From a virus, in IMG/VR virus record IMGVR_UViG_3300010300_006196, positions 1 through 25,360 of that record: a stretch of DNA of 25,360 nt; one strand, written 5' to 3'. Shown here one piece after another: positions 7,556 to 16,774 of this stretch. Under the pieces are notes generated by a model. The model had not been told where the DNA came from. It searched no databases and worked only from the letters and a program-made list of their open reading frames with translations. Position numbers and translations under genes: made by a program. The stretch's first letter is position 1. Each line of letters begins with the position of its first letter.

Positions 7556-8578
7556 TTAATAATCAAGCTTTACTCTAATCAAAGTTTCTTTTGTGAAATC
7601 TTTAAGTAAAGGTCTAGATAGTTTAGCTACTGCTAGCAAATCGTTGTTGTCATTATACAATCCAATTGTAGTAATAAACGATTGAGGAGTGTCAATCATT
7701 ACGTTGTGACGTATTTCTCCTGAACCAGTTATTAAAGAAGGATTTGTTGAGTAATTAAATTCACTATTTCTAGCTCTTACGAATACGAAATTAGATGATA
7801 TTGTTTCTTCAGATTGAAGTCTAAAGTTACCACCTTCTTTAATTGCATTATATAGTTTTCTTGGGTTGAGATTTGCACCGTCTGTTCTTCCTGTGCCTAG
7901 TCCAATACCTCCTGCTGATCCTGTTTGAATATCTAATGCTGCTCCATTCAGAAGTATTACTCCTACATCTGGTAAAAACTTACCATAAGATCCTGAAGCG
8001 TTAGTATATCCATTTTGATTTACTGCATCATATACATTACCTGCTGATCCAGATACTAATTCATATACTCTACCAGCATCATTAAACCTAATTGTATCGT
8101 TGGCTTGACTATCATCAGTTAGTCTTAATCTAGCGCCACTACCAGATATACCTAATACCAGGTCTAATGTTCCTGGCAAAAGTTTTTCTTTATATTGAGC
8201 TCTATCAACTGACAATGCATAAAAGTATTCTGAGGTCTTATTTCCAAATGTAAAATCAGAATCTTCGTCTCCTAAGACTAGGTTTCTGTATTGACCGTAA
8301 ATTGTTGATGATGGTGAATAACCAGGTACGTTGTTGTTAAATGCTAACGAACCGCTTCCTTTTTTATCACCATATGCTACTGCAAACTGTACTCTTGATC
8401 CAGCTATACCAGACCCAGTGTTGTAAATATTGTAGTAATAATCTCCAGTTGTTCCTCCAGTCTGTGTAGATGAAGTAAAAAAAGTATTCAAAGTTGTTTT
8501 ATCACCTGTCCATACAGGAGAGGTTATTGACTCAGCACTTACAACTACATCCTCTTGATCAAATCTTTTATATGACAT
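7556..8578 (-). CDS. Virion structural protein, paralog B
   Basis: A 340-residue protein starting MSYKRFDQEDVVVSAESI, with FVRARNSEFNYSTNP near residue 265-280 and ending ITTIGLYNDNNDLLAVAKLS plus a terminal strand. The shared ends with 6539-7552 identify a tandem duplication. The middle is different, with Gly-rich loops (GSAGGIGLGTGR near residue 220) that could be exposed. No enzyme motif is visible. It precedes its paralog by three bases. Probably part of the outer baseplate or a fibre attachment unit; this rests on position and composition only. Confidence 0.7.
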   Translation of the reverse strand: MSYKRFDQEDVVVSAESITSPVWTGDKTTLNTFFTSSTQTGGTTGDYYYNIYNTGSGIAGSRVQFAVAYGDKKGSGSLAFNNNVPGYSPSSTIYGQYRNLVLGDEDSDFTFGNKTSEYFYALSVDRAQYKEKLLPGTLDLVLGISGSGARLRLTDDSQANDTIRFNDAGRVYELVSGSAGNVYDAVNQNGYTNASGSYGKFLPDVGVILLNGAALDIQTGSAGGIGLGTGRTDGANLNPRKLYNAIKEGGNFRLQSEETISSNFVFVRARNSEFNYSTNPSLITGSGEIRHNVMIDTPQSFITTIGLYNDNNDLLAVAKLSRPLLKDFTKETLIRVKLDY

Positions 8579-8580
8579 AA

Positions 8581-9237
8581 TTAGTTAGTTTTTGTAATTG
8601 TTACCGGTATTGTAATCCTAGCACCAGATCCTCTACCTATTACAGTAAGAGTGGTGTTAAGTTGCGTTCTACTACCAAATAACGTATTAACAGATGTTGC
8701 AGTTAAGTTAATAGAAGTACCTATTACCGTTTTAGAAACATTTGTTCCAATCGTTGTAGATGTATTTAATTTTTCAGCTTCATCTGTGGTAACTCCTACA
8801 CCTGTAAATGTGTTTAGCACTCTGATATCAGCAATTGTTGCTGTATATCCTTCAGTCTCAAAAATTGAAGTTGATCCTAAGTAGTTAAGTGTTTGAGGGG
8901 TAACTGCTACAGAAGCTCCTTGTTTAAGACTAATAGAACTAAACCCAATATCTAGTACTGGTAGTTTAGAAGTACCTCTCGGTAATGTAGTCAATTTATA
9001 CTTCATGATTTGTGTTTCGTCAGGAAATGCTTCTAAAAGAGGCATATTCTCAATTGCTTCACCATAAAGAGCAGAACCAGAGGGATGTGTTGGATTGTAA
9101 AGAGTGTAGTCAATTTCATCATCTCCTAATGCAAATTGCGTAATCTTAAAAGAACCGTCCCCTCTAGCTAACAGCTCTCTTCCTTTTTTAGTTAGGATCG
9201 CATCTACCGTTACGACCGAATTATCTAAATATCCCAT
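8581..9237 (-). CDS. Virion structural protein with conserved N-terminal domain
   Basis: A 218-residue protein. The N-terminal half (GYLDNSVVTVDAILTKKGRE, then FKITQFALGDDEIDYTLYNP) is a pattern I recall from conserved structural proteins of T4-like marine phages. The C-terminal half is Thr/Val-rich and looks like an immunoglobulin-like or beta-sandwich domain (from about residue 105). No catalytic residues stand out. It lies between the 313-residue structural gene (41-base gap) and paralog B (2-base gap). Function beyond virion assembly is not inferred. Confidence 0.65.
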   Translation of the reverse strand: MGYLDNSVVTVDAILTKKGRELLARGDGSFKITQFALGDDEIDYTLYNPTHPSGSALYGEAIENMPLLEAFPDETQIMKYKLTTLPRGTSKLPVLDIGFSSISLKQGASVAVTPQTLNYLGSTSIFETEGYTATIADIRVLNTFTGVGVTTDEAEKLNTSTTIGTNVSKTVIGTSINLTATSVNTLFGSRTQLNTTLTVIGRGSGARITIPVTITKTN

Positions 9238-9278
9238 TTTGTTATTTGTGTTTTATATAAATATCGTTATTAATTGTT

Positions 9279-10220
9279 TTATTCAACAAGTGTTACTTTA
9301 CCTACCTCACTCATTGTAAGTATTGTACCAGTTTCAACTATAAACACCTTTCTGTTAGATATTCTTACAAATCTTTTATCTTGTTCTTCATAAAGTATAC
9401 TTGCAAGTTCAGGAAAGTTTTGTTCGTGTTTGTTCGGGTGTGAGCCAGTTAATATAGGGTTAAAGTATATAGTTGATGTTTCTCTTTTGTTATCGTCTAT
9501 TGCGGTTATAGTGGTGTTGTCTGAATCCAGTAAGTGTAACGAACCTTCGAATTCTTTAAAACTCAATGCTGGATCATTACCAGGGTTACTTCCACTTGTT
9601 AGTTTGGTACCTTCATACCTTGCATGTACTATACCTGCTTTTGTATATGAACAGTTTTGTAGTTGAGCCGGTTGTGCTGTACCTGCTAGTATAGCAGTAA
9701 GGTTGGTTGGGTTTGCAGCATCAGATGTTCTGTCAACTACTTGCCTTACAGCATTAACTTTATTAGCATTAGAAGTGTTCATCAAAGGATTATAATCGTC
9801 ATTTTGAAAGGATATTTCAAAGAACGGTTTAAATATAAACTCTGAATCGTCGTATCTAAATATGTCTTGTTCTGCAGGTGTACCTACTGCTAATGTATCA
9901 ATTACTGGTGGTAATGAGTCAAATACGATTGGCTCTAATCTTAAATAAAAATATTGGTCTCGTCTAGTTCTATTAATTATTTTAGTGGTAATTACTCCTT
10001 CAGTAAATTGAAATCTTAATTCATCTATTTCTTTCAAAGCAGAAGTCAAGCTTGTTCCATCGTCATCTTGAAACGGTATAGTCATACCTACAACGGTAAG
10101 AGAACCGGTTGGAGTATTATCTACTCCAGGGTTAACAACACTACTACTAACTAGTAGGTTGACATTAACATTGCCTCCATAATCAAGAGGACTTGTTGAT
10201 ATAAAATCTAATTCCGTCAT
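9279..10220 (-). CDS. Putative virion structural protein
   Basis: A 313-residue protein of mixed beta content, starting MTELDFISTSPLDYGGNVNV. It has a single Cys and no membrane or catalytic motif. It contains YFYLRLEPIVFDSLPP near residues 90-106 and ends in a predicted strand-rich segment (RKVFIVETGTILTMSEVGKV). It starts one base after the stop of the 978-residue structural gene and is followed by a 41-base spacer, so it belongs to the same transcription unit. I do not recognise a named family; the virion role comes from its position between baseplate genes and fibre-like genes. Confidence 0.6.
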   Translation of the reverse strand: MTELDFISTSPLDYGGNVNVNLLVSSSVVNPGVDNTPTGSLTVVGMTIPFQDDDGTSLTSALKEIDELRFQFTEGVITTKIINRTRRDQYFYLRLEPIVFDSLPPVIDTLAVGTPAEQDIFRYDDSEFIFKPFFEISFQNDDYNPLMNTSNANKVNAVRQVVDRTSDAANPTNLTAILAGTAQPAQLQNCSYTKAGIVHARYEGTKLTSGSNPGNDPALSFKEFEGSLHLLDSDNTTITAIDDNKRETSTIYFNPILTGSHPNKHEQNFPELASILYEEQDKRFVRISNRKVFIVETGTILTMSEVGKVTLVE

Positions 10221-10221
10221 A

Positions 10222-13158
10222 TTATGGGTCTATAAAGTTTGCATAGTATTCACTTCCTGATATTACTTGTAAGTCGTAGGTTACTGATAAAGTACTTCCT
10301 GTACTAACTAAAGAACCACTTCCTTGTGCTTCAGTATACCAGCCTTCAAAAATACCTGCATACGAACCTCCTCCGTATGTTACTCCTTCTGCTACTACTG
10401 TAACAAATTCAAATTGAGTAAAGTCATTTACTACGGTTAAACTTCCTGAAACTGAATCTGTTGTGTCTGGGTATATTTGTCTTACCCTTCCGGTATTGTC
10501 TGCTCCTGTTCCTTCTCCGTAGAAATTAAGTATATCACCAACATACGTTGCAGTCATAAATAGATCACAAGAAGGTGGTATTGCTAATGATAGGTTAAAT
10601 ACAGTAATGTTGAAATCAATTATAGGTTGAACAGATTTCTTAAAAGGGTTATCACTATTTAAGTCTCGGTCTGCAGCTATAACTAAACTCCCAGAAAACT
10701 CTCCAGTATATTTAGGTGTTTGTCCTGTTACTGGTCTTTCAATTCTACCTAAATTTGTTACAATACTTTGACTGTAGTTTGTATTGTACCCATCTTTATA
10801 TCCAAATGAGTTACCGTGACTACCAGTAATTGTATTTGTTTGAATGCTACCGGTATATATTTTATTTTCAAAACTAACTTGAACTTGTTTAGCTTTGCTT
10901 CTTTGGAGGATATCTGGTTTTACTATTACTCCGGTACTTATAGTACTTCGTGCAGGTACTAGATCTTTTATTGCTCTAAATACACTGTTATCGAAAAACT
11001 TGACCAATCTTATAAATGCTCCAGGAGTACGTTGAACTAAATCAGCATTCCAAAAATCTTGATACTGGTCCCAAGTTTCAGTTATAGTGTTCCATACTGC
11101 AGCACCGCTCTCATTCCTGCCGAGCAACGTTTCTCTCAACTTCAAAAGCTCACCGTAACTACTATTACCATCGTCTCTTGGATCACCTATGTAATCGTCT
11201 ATATTAAAGTCTGAGGGTAGTTGATCTTTTAAGTAGCTGTTAAGAGGTTGATTGACGTCAAACCCTACTTCCAGTAGGTGTAAATCATCTGTATATTTGG
11301 AATCTCTTCTTAATGTAGATGAGTATCTCGATAAAGTACTACCTGTAATGTAGCTACCGGTGTTCTCTAATCTTATTTTTGATAGTGATGAGGTAACGTA
11401 ATTTTCACCTGTAAATTTTGCTGAGTTTCTATCTTCACCACCGTATATCTTTATTGGTAGTATATCACTAGGTATACCAAATGAATTGATAAGAGCTCTT
11501 AACCCTCTTTCAGTTCCTTTACCTTTTAATATTACAGGTAAGTTATGATATATTCTTTTGTATACTTCTTTTAAGTAGTTATCTTTTGGTACAGGTTGTA
11601 AGTGTTCGTTTTGACTTCCTGATACTGCAGTTACAAGTTCTGTTAATACTTCACTACCACTGTTATACGACTCTCCAGTAAAGAGAGAAAATAAATTATC
11701 TAACGTTTGGTTAGAATCGTATAGTTTAAGTCCTAATGATTCTATAGAACTTTTTACTAAATCTTTACTTACACCAAAATTTAACCTATTGTCTGCATCA
11801 AACTTATCAGACGTTGCTTTAAAATATATCCAAAGATTGTCAAAATGATGTGCAATCATATTCACAAATAACAAATAAGCTGAGTTATTTGCATCTTCTC
11901 GAATAAAGGTAGGTACTGTGTTAGTAAGTATGTCTACGTTTGTGTTATCGTAGTTAGAAGCACTTAATAGTTGATTGCTAAAAAATGTAGTTGCTTCAGT
12001 AGTTGAACTTGCTTGATTTACATAAGGTCGTTTTGCAGTACTCTTAGGCCATGCACTACTACCACTTTCATAAAAAAGGTGTCTGTCGTAATGATCAAAA
12101 TTATTTACTATACCGTTAATTAGGTTTTCATAGTAGTCAACACTACCTGTGATACCCATTTTGGTGTACCCTGTTGTCTTGATGGTACTAATACTAGACT
12201 CATAACTTTTAACAAGATCTAACTTATACTTAAAGTTTCTTAATCTTTCCTCAGCAGAAGAAAAATGAATGAAAGAACTATAGTCTGTATGATCAATAGC
12301 AATCTGAGCACTATTTTCATTAAACAGTGACCTTAGTTCAAAGTAAGAATTAGTTACTGGATAGCTTAAAAGTTCATTGTACGAAAGAAACTCTGTAGGG
12401 TTATTACTTTCGTCACTAACTTCTAAATTAAAGTTGGGGCCTCTAAGTTTAGTTAGTGAAATAGTATCTGGAGTATATTCAGATGTTACTTCATAAAACA
12501 CACTGTCACTTACTGTACGTACTATGTTAAAGACCTCTTTAGTAGATACGTTTATATCTAAAGCTTGGTATAGTTTTATTAGTACTGCTGTACCTTTACT
12601 TGTTTCTTCAGTATCAACATTTATACCTATTACGGTGTTTAAAGAGTTGAAATTAAGATTAAATTCACTAAAGAATGAACCTTCATCTAGTTGCTTCTTT
12701 AAAGCACTAACGTAGTTTTTTATTTCATCGTTAGTAAGTTGATTAGAAAGTACGCGTAATTCTGTTCTATCTGGAGAAATACTCTCTATAAAGAACTGTT
12801 TTTGATTTTTGTTTTCTGAAAATAAGTCATCAGTAAACTTGTACAAAATTCTTATATCACCATTTTCAAACCCTGCTTTTTTAGCATCTGAAATAGGATC
12901 TAGAGTTAAAGCTTCTGAACCATTCTTTCCTGCCCCTGAAGACCCTAATAGTAAAGAGTATTCTAAATAGTTAGGTTCAGAGGATATGAGTTGGTTGTCT
13001 GGAGTGTATATATAAAGACCAAAGTTGTGTTTAGTAGAGTCAAACTTTTCATTAACAGAAAATGACTCTATCAACTTTGTATCACTATCGTCAAACTTAG
13101 AATTGAAACTAAGTTTCTCTAACTCAAGCTCGGTAACTTTATATTTGATTATACTCAT
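10222..13158 (-). CDS. Large baseplate/tail structural protein
   Basis: At 978 residues this is the longest gene in the window. The N-terminal half is helical and charged. Around residues 540-560, LKGKGTERGLRALINSFGIP resembles the KGT...G segment of phage tail proteins of the P2 gpI type. Around 720-750 comes a conserved FDNSVFRAIKDLVPARSTIS segment, and the last 230 residues are Ser/Gly/Thr-rich and beta, ending GSEYYANFIDP. Length and position (after gp25 and gp6) are those of T4 gp7 (a baseplate wedge protein), but I see no sequence evidence for gp7 homology. It may join the wedge to fibre proteins. Its start shares one base with the preceding stop (TAATG). Confidence 0.65.
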   Translation of the reverse strand: MSIIKYKVTELELEKLSFNSKFDDSDTKLIESFSVNEKFDSTKHNFGLYIYTPDNQLISSEPNYLEYSLLLGSSGAGKNGSEALTLDPISDAKKAGFENGDIRILYKFTDDLFSENKNQKQFFIESISPDRTELRVLSNQLTNDEIKNYVSALKKQLDEGSFFSEFNLNFNSLNTVIGINVDTEETSKGTAVLIKLYQALDINVSTKEVFNIVRTVSDSVFYEVTSEYTPDTISLTKLRGPNFNLEVSDESNNPTEFLSYNELLSYPVTNSYFELRSLFNENSAQIAIDHTDYSSFIHFSSAEERLRNFKYKLDLVKSYESSISTIKTTGYTKMGITGSVDYYENLINGIVNNFDHYDRHLFYESGSSAWPKSTAKRPYVNQASSTTEATTFFSNQLLSASNYDNTNVDILTNTVPTFIREDANNSAYLLFVNMIAHHFDNLWIYFKATSDKFDADNRLNFGVSKDLVKSSIESLGLKLYDSNQTLDNLFSLFTGESYNSGSEVLTELVTAVSGSQNEHLQPVPKDNYLKEVYKRIYHNLPVILKGKGTERGLRALINSFGIPSDILPIKIYGGEDRNSAKFTGENYVTSSLSKIRLENTGSYITGSTLSRYSSTLRRDSKYTDDLHLLEVGFDVNQPLNSYLKDQLPSDFNIDDYIGDPRDDGNSSYGELLKLRETLLGRNESGAAVWNTITETWDQYQDFWNADLVQRTPGAFIRLVKFFDNSVFRAIKDLVPARSTISTGVIVKPDILQRSKAKQVQVSFENKIYTGSIQTNTITGSHGNSFGYKDGYNTNYSQSIVTNLGRIERPVTGQTPKYTGEFSGSLVIAADRDLNSDNPFKKSVQPIIDFNITVFNLSLAIPPSCDLFMTATYVGDILNFYGEGTGADNTGRVRQIYPDTTDSVSGSLTVVNDFTQFEFVTVVAEGVTYGGGSYAGIFEGWYTEAQGSGSLVSTGSTLSVTYDLQVISGSEYYANFIDP

Positions 13159-13505
13159 TATGGATTTTCTGCAGCATTTATTCTTTCATCTAACAGTTGT
13201 TGATTTAACTGCAAGTTTTGTTCTCTTAATATTGAAATTTCATCAAGTAAAGGTTGAATTTCTTCACTGTCTTTCTCAAAATTTACAATTTCCGAACTTT
13301 TTTCTACTAGGTACCTATGGGAATTTACTTCACCTTCAATTGGTATTTCATAAAATAACTCTTCATATAGTATGAAAAAATCTTCAACTGTTGGCTCTAG
13401 CACCGGATCTGGTTGTTGAGCAAACGTTTTGAAGTTACGGTCTATTACTTTGTTAAAAGTTTTAGGATCGTATACTTTTTTCTGTATTTTTATTTCATTA
13501 GCCAT
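13158..13505 (-). CDS. Small coiled-coil protein in the baseplate operon
   Basis: A 115-residue acidic protein starting MANEIKIQKKVYDPKTFNKV. The last 40 residues (LLDEISILREQNLQLNQQLL) have heptad-like Leu/Ile spacing, as in a coiled coil, and could mediate oligomerisation. No membrane or catalytic signature. It overlaps the frameshifted extension of the preceding gene by eight bases and joins the 978-residue gene through TAATG, so it is translated as part of the baseplate set. Perhaps an assembly or linker protein; the family is not recognised. Confidence 0.62.
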   Translation of the reverse strand: MANEIKIQKKVYDPKTFNKVIDRNFKTFAQQPDPVLEPTVEDFFILYEELFYEIPIEGEVNSHRYLVEKSSEIVNFEKDSEEIQPLLDEISILREQNLQLNQQLLDERINAAENP

Positions 13506-13590
13506 GCTTAGTTACTTTGAAGATATTTTTATTATCAATTACTATAGTACTATCGTTGACTGTTGTCTTAACTAATAATCTGTAATGTCT
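13498..13590 (-). other. Out-of-frame C-terminal extension of the 13568-14548 gene
   Basis: From 13590 the +1 frame encodes RHYRLLVKTTVNDST, IVIDNKN and IFKVTKHG before TAA at 13498-13500. Removing one A from the run at 13590-13592 would give Glu-Pro-Arg-His-Tyr-Arg and join the two frames. The tail has the alternating hydrophobic pattern of a terminal beta hairpin, and I recall similar endings (a basic aromatic segment, then VKTT, then FKV near the C-terminus) in related phage virion proteins. It fills the otherwise empty 62 bases before the next gene. Confidence 0.7.
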
Positions 13591-14548
13591 TTGGTTCTAA
13601 TGAATTCATATAAAAGTCAAAATAGTTACTAGTATTATCTGCACTAACCTTAGTAAATGAAGTATCAAAGTCAACTATCATTTCTCCTGTTGTTTCATCT
13701 TGAATACCGTAATAAGAACTAGAAGGTAGTCTGTATTCGGTGAGGTAAATAGAACTAGTTACAAATGCTCTAGTTGGGTATTTCGGTCTAGCAGATATTC
13801 TAAATCTTACTTTATCTGAGTCATTATATTTTTCTTTAGCATTTTTAATTCCAACAGTTGCTATATCTGTGTCAAGTTCTGATAAGCTGCTGCTATAGTT
13901 AGAATCATCCCATTTAAACTGTAGGTATGGTTTGTATACTGTGTTTGTATCTTTACTAAAGTACTTAAGTAGTATAGAAGACGTTGTGTTAAACTCAACA
14001 GATGAATCAGCTTTTACTAAAATACCGTAGTTGTTTAATGAAGAAGAATAGTGTTGAGATACTATTCCTGTAACGTCTATCTCTGCATCATGGTCATCGT
14101 ATATACCTTTAGTTATACTTCCTGACTGACCTGTAGTTATGAAATCTCCTCCTAAAGATACCCATTCGGTAGAACCAGCATCTGTATACTTCCATGAACA
14201 ACCAGAAGTGTTTTTAGGTTCATCGTCTCCTTTTCCTAATCCATTCTCCCATGAAGAAGAAATAGGATAAGCAGTTAGGGTATAAGATTTAGGTAATTCT
14301 GTAGCGTTTGCTAACTTAAGGTTTAAACTAGCAGATATTGGCCCAGATACTTCTGTATTAACAATACTCTGTATTTTGGTTGTTTCGAATTGGATCAAAG
14401 CTCTTTTAGCTCTGCCTGTAATATTTACGTCAAAGTAACCTCCCACTTCTATTATTTCATCTCTTCCGGCATTGCCGTAAGTTCCTCCTATAGAGGGTTC
14501 ACTTGAGATGTAAGTGTCTTTTTCTGGAAATAGTCTATATAATGCCAT
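13568..14548 (-). CDS. Virion protein with DNRLRE-like N-terminal domain; apparent 3' frameshift
   Basis: The uninterrupted frame gives 326 residues. The start (MALYRLFPEKDTYISSEPS, then YGNAGRDEIIEVGG) and the following RALIQFETTKI resemble DNRLRE-type carbohydrate-binding or fibre beta-sandwich modules (P...D.YI.S......YG....I.VG......ALI.F). The end in this frame (EPKTLQIIS) looks wrong: the +1 frame continues from residue 319 with a well-formed 30-residue tail to 13498. Read through, the product would be about 349 residues. It starts two bases after the gp6 stop. Cause of the frameshift (real mutation, sequence error or recoding) is open. Likely a baseplate periphery protein. Confidence 0.68.
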   Translation of the reverse strand: MALYRLFPEKDTYISSEPSIGGTYGNAGRDEIIEVGGYFDVNITGRAKRALIQFETTKIQSIVNTEVSGPISASLNLKLANATELPKSYTLTAYPISSSWENGLGKGDDEPKNTSGCSWKYTDAGSTEWVSLGGDFITTGQSGSITKGIYDDHDAEIDVTGIVSQHYSSSLNNYGILVKADSSVEFNTTSSILLKYFSKDTNTVYKPYLQFKWDDSNYSSSLSELDTDIATVGIKNAKEKYNDSDKVRFRISARPKYPTRAFVTSSIYLTEYRLPSSSYYGIQDETTGEMIVDFDTSFTKVSADNTSNYFDFYMNSLEPKTLQIIS

Positions 14549-14549
14549 C

Positions 14550-16364
14550 TTACAATGTTGTTACTCGTCCTTCAATATCGTCATTAGGGTACTTAACTTC
14601 AAATATACTTGGATCATATGAAGGGTACACTATATTTTCTTTGGTTGCTCCTTGAACATCATATTCGTTCAAAGAATATTTACCTCCTGCTTTATTAAAT
14701 ACTGTAATATTCTTTACAGTTTGTACACCTTTTACTCTATCTAAAAGAGTATACAGTTTTGATAAATTTATAGGTTGGTTAATACTCCAATTGTCAATAT
14801 TAAAATAATTAATTAATAAGTTATTACAATTTAAAATAACATCTCTTGCTGCTGAATTAGATATTGTAACTATCTCGTACTTAACACCAATGTTAATAAC
14901 AAAAGCATCTTTTATATCTACTCCGTCTGTTAATGGTATAAATTGAGATAAATAAGTTTTTAAATTTTCTTTTAGAGTTCTACTTGCAGTAATTACATGT
15001 TTTTCATTATCATATGCAAGTACGTATAATCCAACTGCTAAAGGATTGTTACCTAACACACCTGAATTGTTACCTGTAGAAGAATCTTGAGTTGCATATA
15101 CTTTAGCAATACTACCATAAGTAGCAGGTAGTGATAAAGCTCTAACTGCATAATCTTGTAACGTTACTGTACGTTGCTGTTCTGCAAATGCTCTTAATGA
15201 ATTTTGTCTTAACTCTTCTGTCGAATCACCATCTTTACCTCCTGCTGCAGGTTGCTCATTATTAAATGTTAATGTGCCTGCAAAAGTATCGTCTGTTGCT
15301 GAAGTTACTACGGTGTCTATTGAGTTTATCGTATTAGCAGGTACGTTTGCACCTACTCCTCCTCCAGTTAAGTACCTTACCGTTAATGTGGTATTAGAAG
15401 GAGCTAATCCATATGTTTGTGTAAACAAAAAGTTAGATGGATCATATGCCTTAAAATATTCATTAGTATTATTAAAGGTAGAGGTATTTTGTATGTTAGT
15501 CGGGTTTGGTACTATGGTAGCGTCATCTTGACCTGTAATACCAGAACCAAACTGTACTTGAAGATTACCGTTAGATAAAAATCTTGTTACAAATCTTCTA
15601 GGTACTTTTTTAAGTTTGAGATTGTTTGGTACTAAACTACTGTCTGTATTTGAATTGTTTTCCGTTTCAAAAACAGTATCTTGACCTAAATAAGGAACTT
15701 CAGTCCAAATCTTTCCATCACTATCTGTAACATCTAATATACCTATTATATTACTGTCCTGTATTTCAAAAGTAGCAAATTGTTCTGCAGTAGTGTATGT
15801 CTGTGTAGTAGTTTCTATATTACCTGAAAATGCTTTTACTTTTTTAGTAAGTAAATATTCAGCAGGATTACCACTATCTAAAGAAAATATTCTTATATCG
15901 GTTGGATCATATGAACTACTGTAATTAAAGTCAACAGATGTGCGAGTGATAAAAGTTGGGTTATCACCTATATTAGCCTTTAGGGTACTGTTTTCTCTTA
16001 CACTAAGTGCTTGATCGAAATCAGGTTTATAAGATACACCGGTAGCTTGTACTCTTTGAGTTACTGTTAACTCAACTTCAGAAACAGATGTTACTCTAGG
16101 TCTATATCCCATCATATATGCTAATGAGTATAAGTTACCTGGGTTCTTAGCATGCTGTAAAAACGTCTCTTGTATTTGACTATCTTGGTAGAAAGAAAGA
16201 ATATCTCCTACATAGGCAGCCATTTCAATAAACATCATACCAGGAGATGTAGGACTAAAGTCGTTATAAGAATCAGGAAAGTAGTTTTTTGAAAACTCTA
16301 CCAACTGTTCTTTCAAGTCGCCGAAATCTCTGTTAATGTATTTTATATCTCTCTCTTCAGCCAT
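14550..16364 (-). CDS. gp6: Baseplate wedge protein, T4 gp6 / Mu gp47 (baseplate J) family
   Basis: A 604-residue protein of the length usual for gp6. Residues 38-60 (PTSPGMMFIEMAAYVGDILS) carry the SPGM...YVGDILSFY signature of gp6-like wedge proteins, followed by the segment where residues linking to neighbouring wedges sit (NLYSLAYMMGYRP at about 75-87). A later segment (LRAFAEQQRTVTLQDYAVRA) matches the baseplate J core. In T4, gp6 dimers form the continuous ring of the baseplate and change shape on infection. It shares one base with the gp25 stop (TAATG), keeping the 25-6 order of T4-like phages. Confidence 0.87.
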   Translation of the reverse strand: MAEERDIKYINRDFGDLKEQLVEFSKNYFPDSYNDFSPTSPGMMFIEMAAYVGDILSFYQDSQIQETFLQHAKNPGNLYSLAYMMGYRPRVTSVSEVELTVTQRVQATGVSYKPDFDQALSVRENSTLKANIGDNPTFITRTSVDFNYSSSYDPTDIRIFSLDSGNPAEYLLTKKVKAFSGNIETTTQTYTTAEQFATFEIQDSNIIGILDVTDSDGKIWTEVPYLGQDTVFETENNSNTDSSLVPNNLKLKKVPRRFVTRFLSNGNLQVQFGSGITGQDDATIVPNPTNIQNTSTFNNTNEYFKAYDPSNFLFTQTYGLAPSNTTLTVRYLTGGGVGANVPANTINSIDTVVTSATDDTFAGTLTFNNEQPAAGGKDGDSTEELRQNSLRAFAEQQRTVTLQDYAVRALSLPATYGSIAKVYATQDSSTGNNSGVLGNNPLAVGLYVLAYDNEKHVITASRTLKENLKTYLSQFIPLTDGVDIKDAFVINIGVKYEIVTISNSAARDVILNCNNLLINYFNIDNWSINQPINLSKLYTLLDRVKGVQTVKNITVFNKAGGKYSLNEYDVQGATKENIVYPSYDPSIFEVKYPNDDIEGRVTTL

Positions 16365-16774
16365 TACTGTTCAAAGTTAATTAAAAGTTCGTCTTCTATA
16401 TCAGTTTCTCTAAGTCTATAGCTCAAGCTAAATGATACGGTGTTTGTTTCTGAGTTACCTATTGTAGATATCTCGATTGGTTCTACTCTAGGAAAATATG
16501 TAGTTAAGTCATTTCTGACTTGTTCGTCTATTTGATTGACTTTAGTTTGAGTTAATTGCTCAAAAAGTAAGTTCTGAAGTAAATTACCAAATGTAGGGTT
16601 AAGGTATCTTTCCCCTCTACTGGTTAAAAAGAAGTTTATTAAGTTTGTCTTAATTGCTTCTTTAGTTTCAAAAGTTTGGTTGAAAACAGCTTTACCTGAA
16701 AAAGGTAGTTTTACACCTACTGCTTTTCTTGGCTGTAGATCAATTGGTGCTATTTTCTTTACTTCAAATGCCAT
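16364..16774 (-). CDS. gp25: Baseplate wedge protein, T4 gp25 family
   Basis: A 136-residue protein with the family pattern: FNQTFETKEAIKTNLINFFL (31-50), TSRGER (51-56) and LNPTFGNLLQ (58-67). Despite its old name (gp25-like lysozyme), this domain is structural: it connects the wedge to the central hub and helps trigger sheath contraction. Length matches T4 gp25 (about 130). It is joined to both neighbours by TAATG junctions, so it is likely made in fixed ratio with them. Confidence 0.9.
   Translation of the reverse strand: MAFEVKKIAPIDLQPRKAVGVKLPFSGKAVFNQTFETKEAIKTNLINFFLTSRGERYLNPTFGNLLQNLLFEQLTQTKVNQIDEQVRNDLTTYFPRVEPIEISTIGNSETNTVSFSLSYRLRETDIEDELLINFEQ

Noticed and set aside
4340-8578. 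Diversity-generating retroelement suspected from paired, variable adhesion genes
   Set aside because: No reverse transcriptase, template repeat or C-type lectin fold is visible; simple duplication explains the pattern.
13025-13375. 116-codon plus-strand frame across the 13158 junction
   Set aside because: It spans two well-supported minus-strand genes and has the Leu/Phe/Ser-rich composition of antisense AT-rich coding DNA.
16364-16774. gp25 homolog as an active lysozyme
   Set aside because: The family name is historical; no muramidase catalytic motif is present and gp25 is a structural wedge protein.
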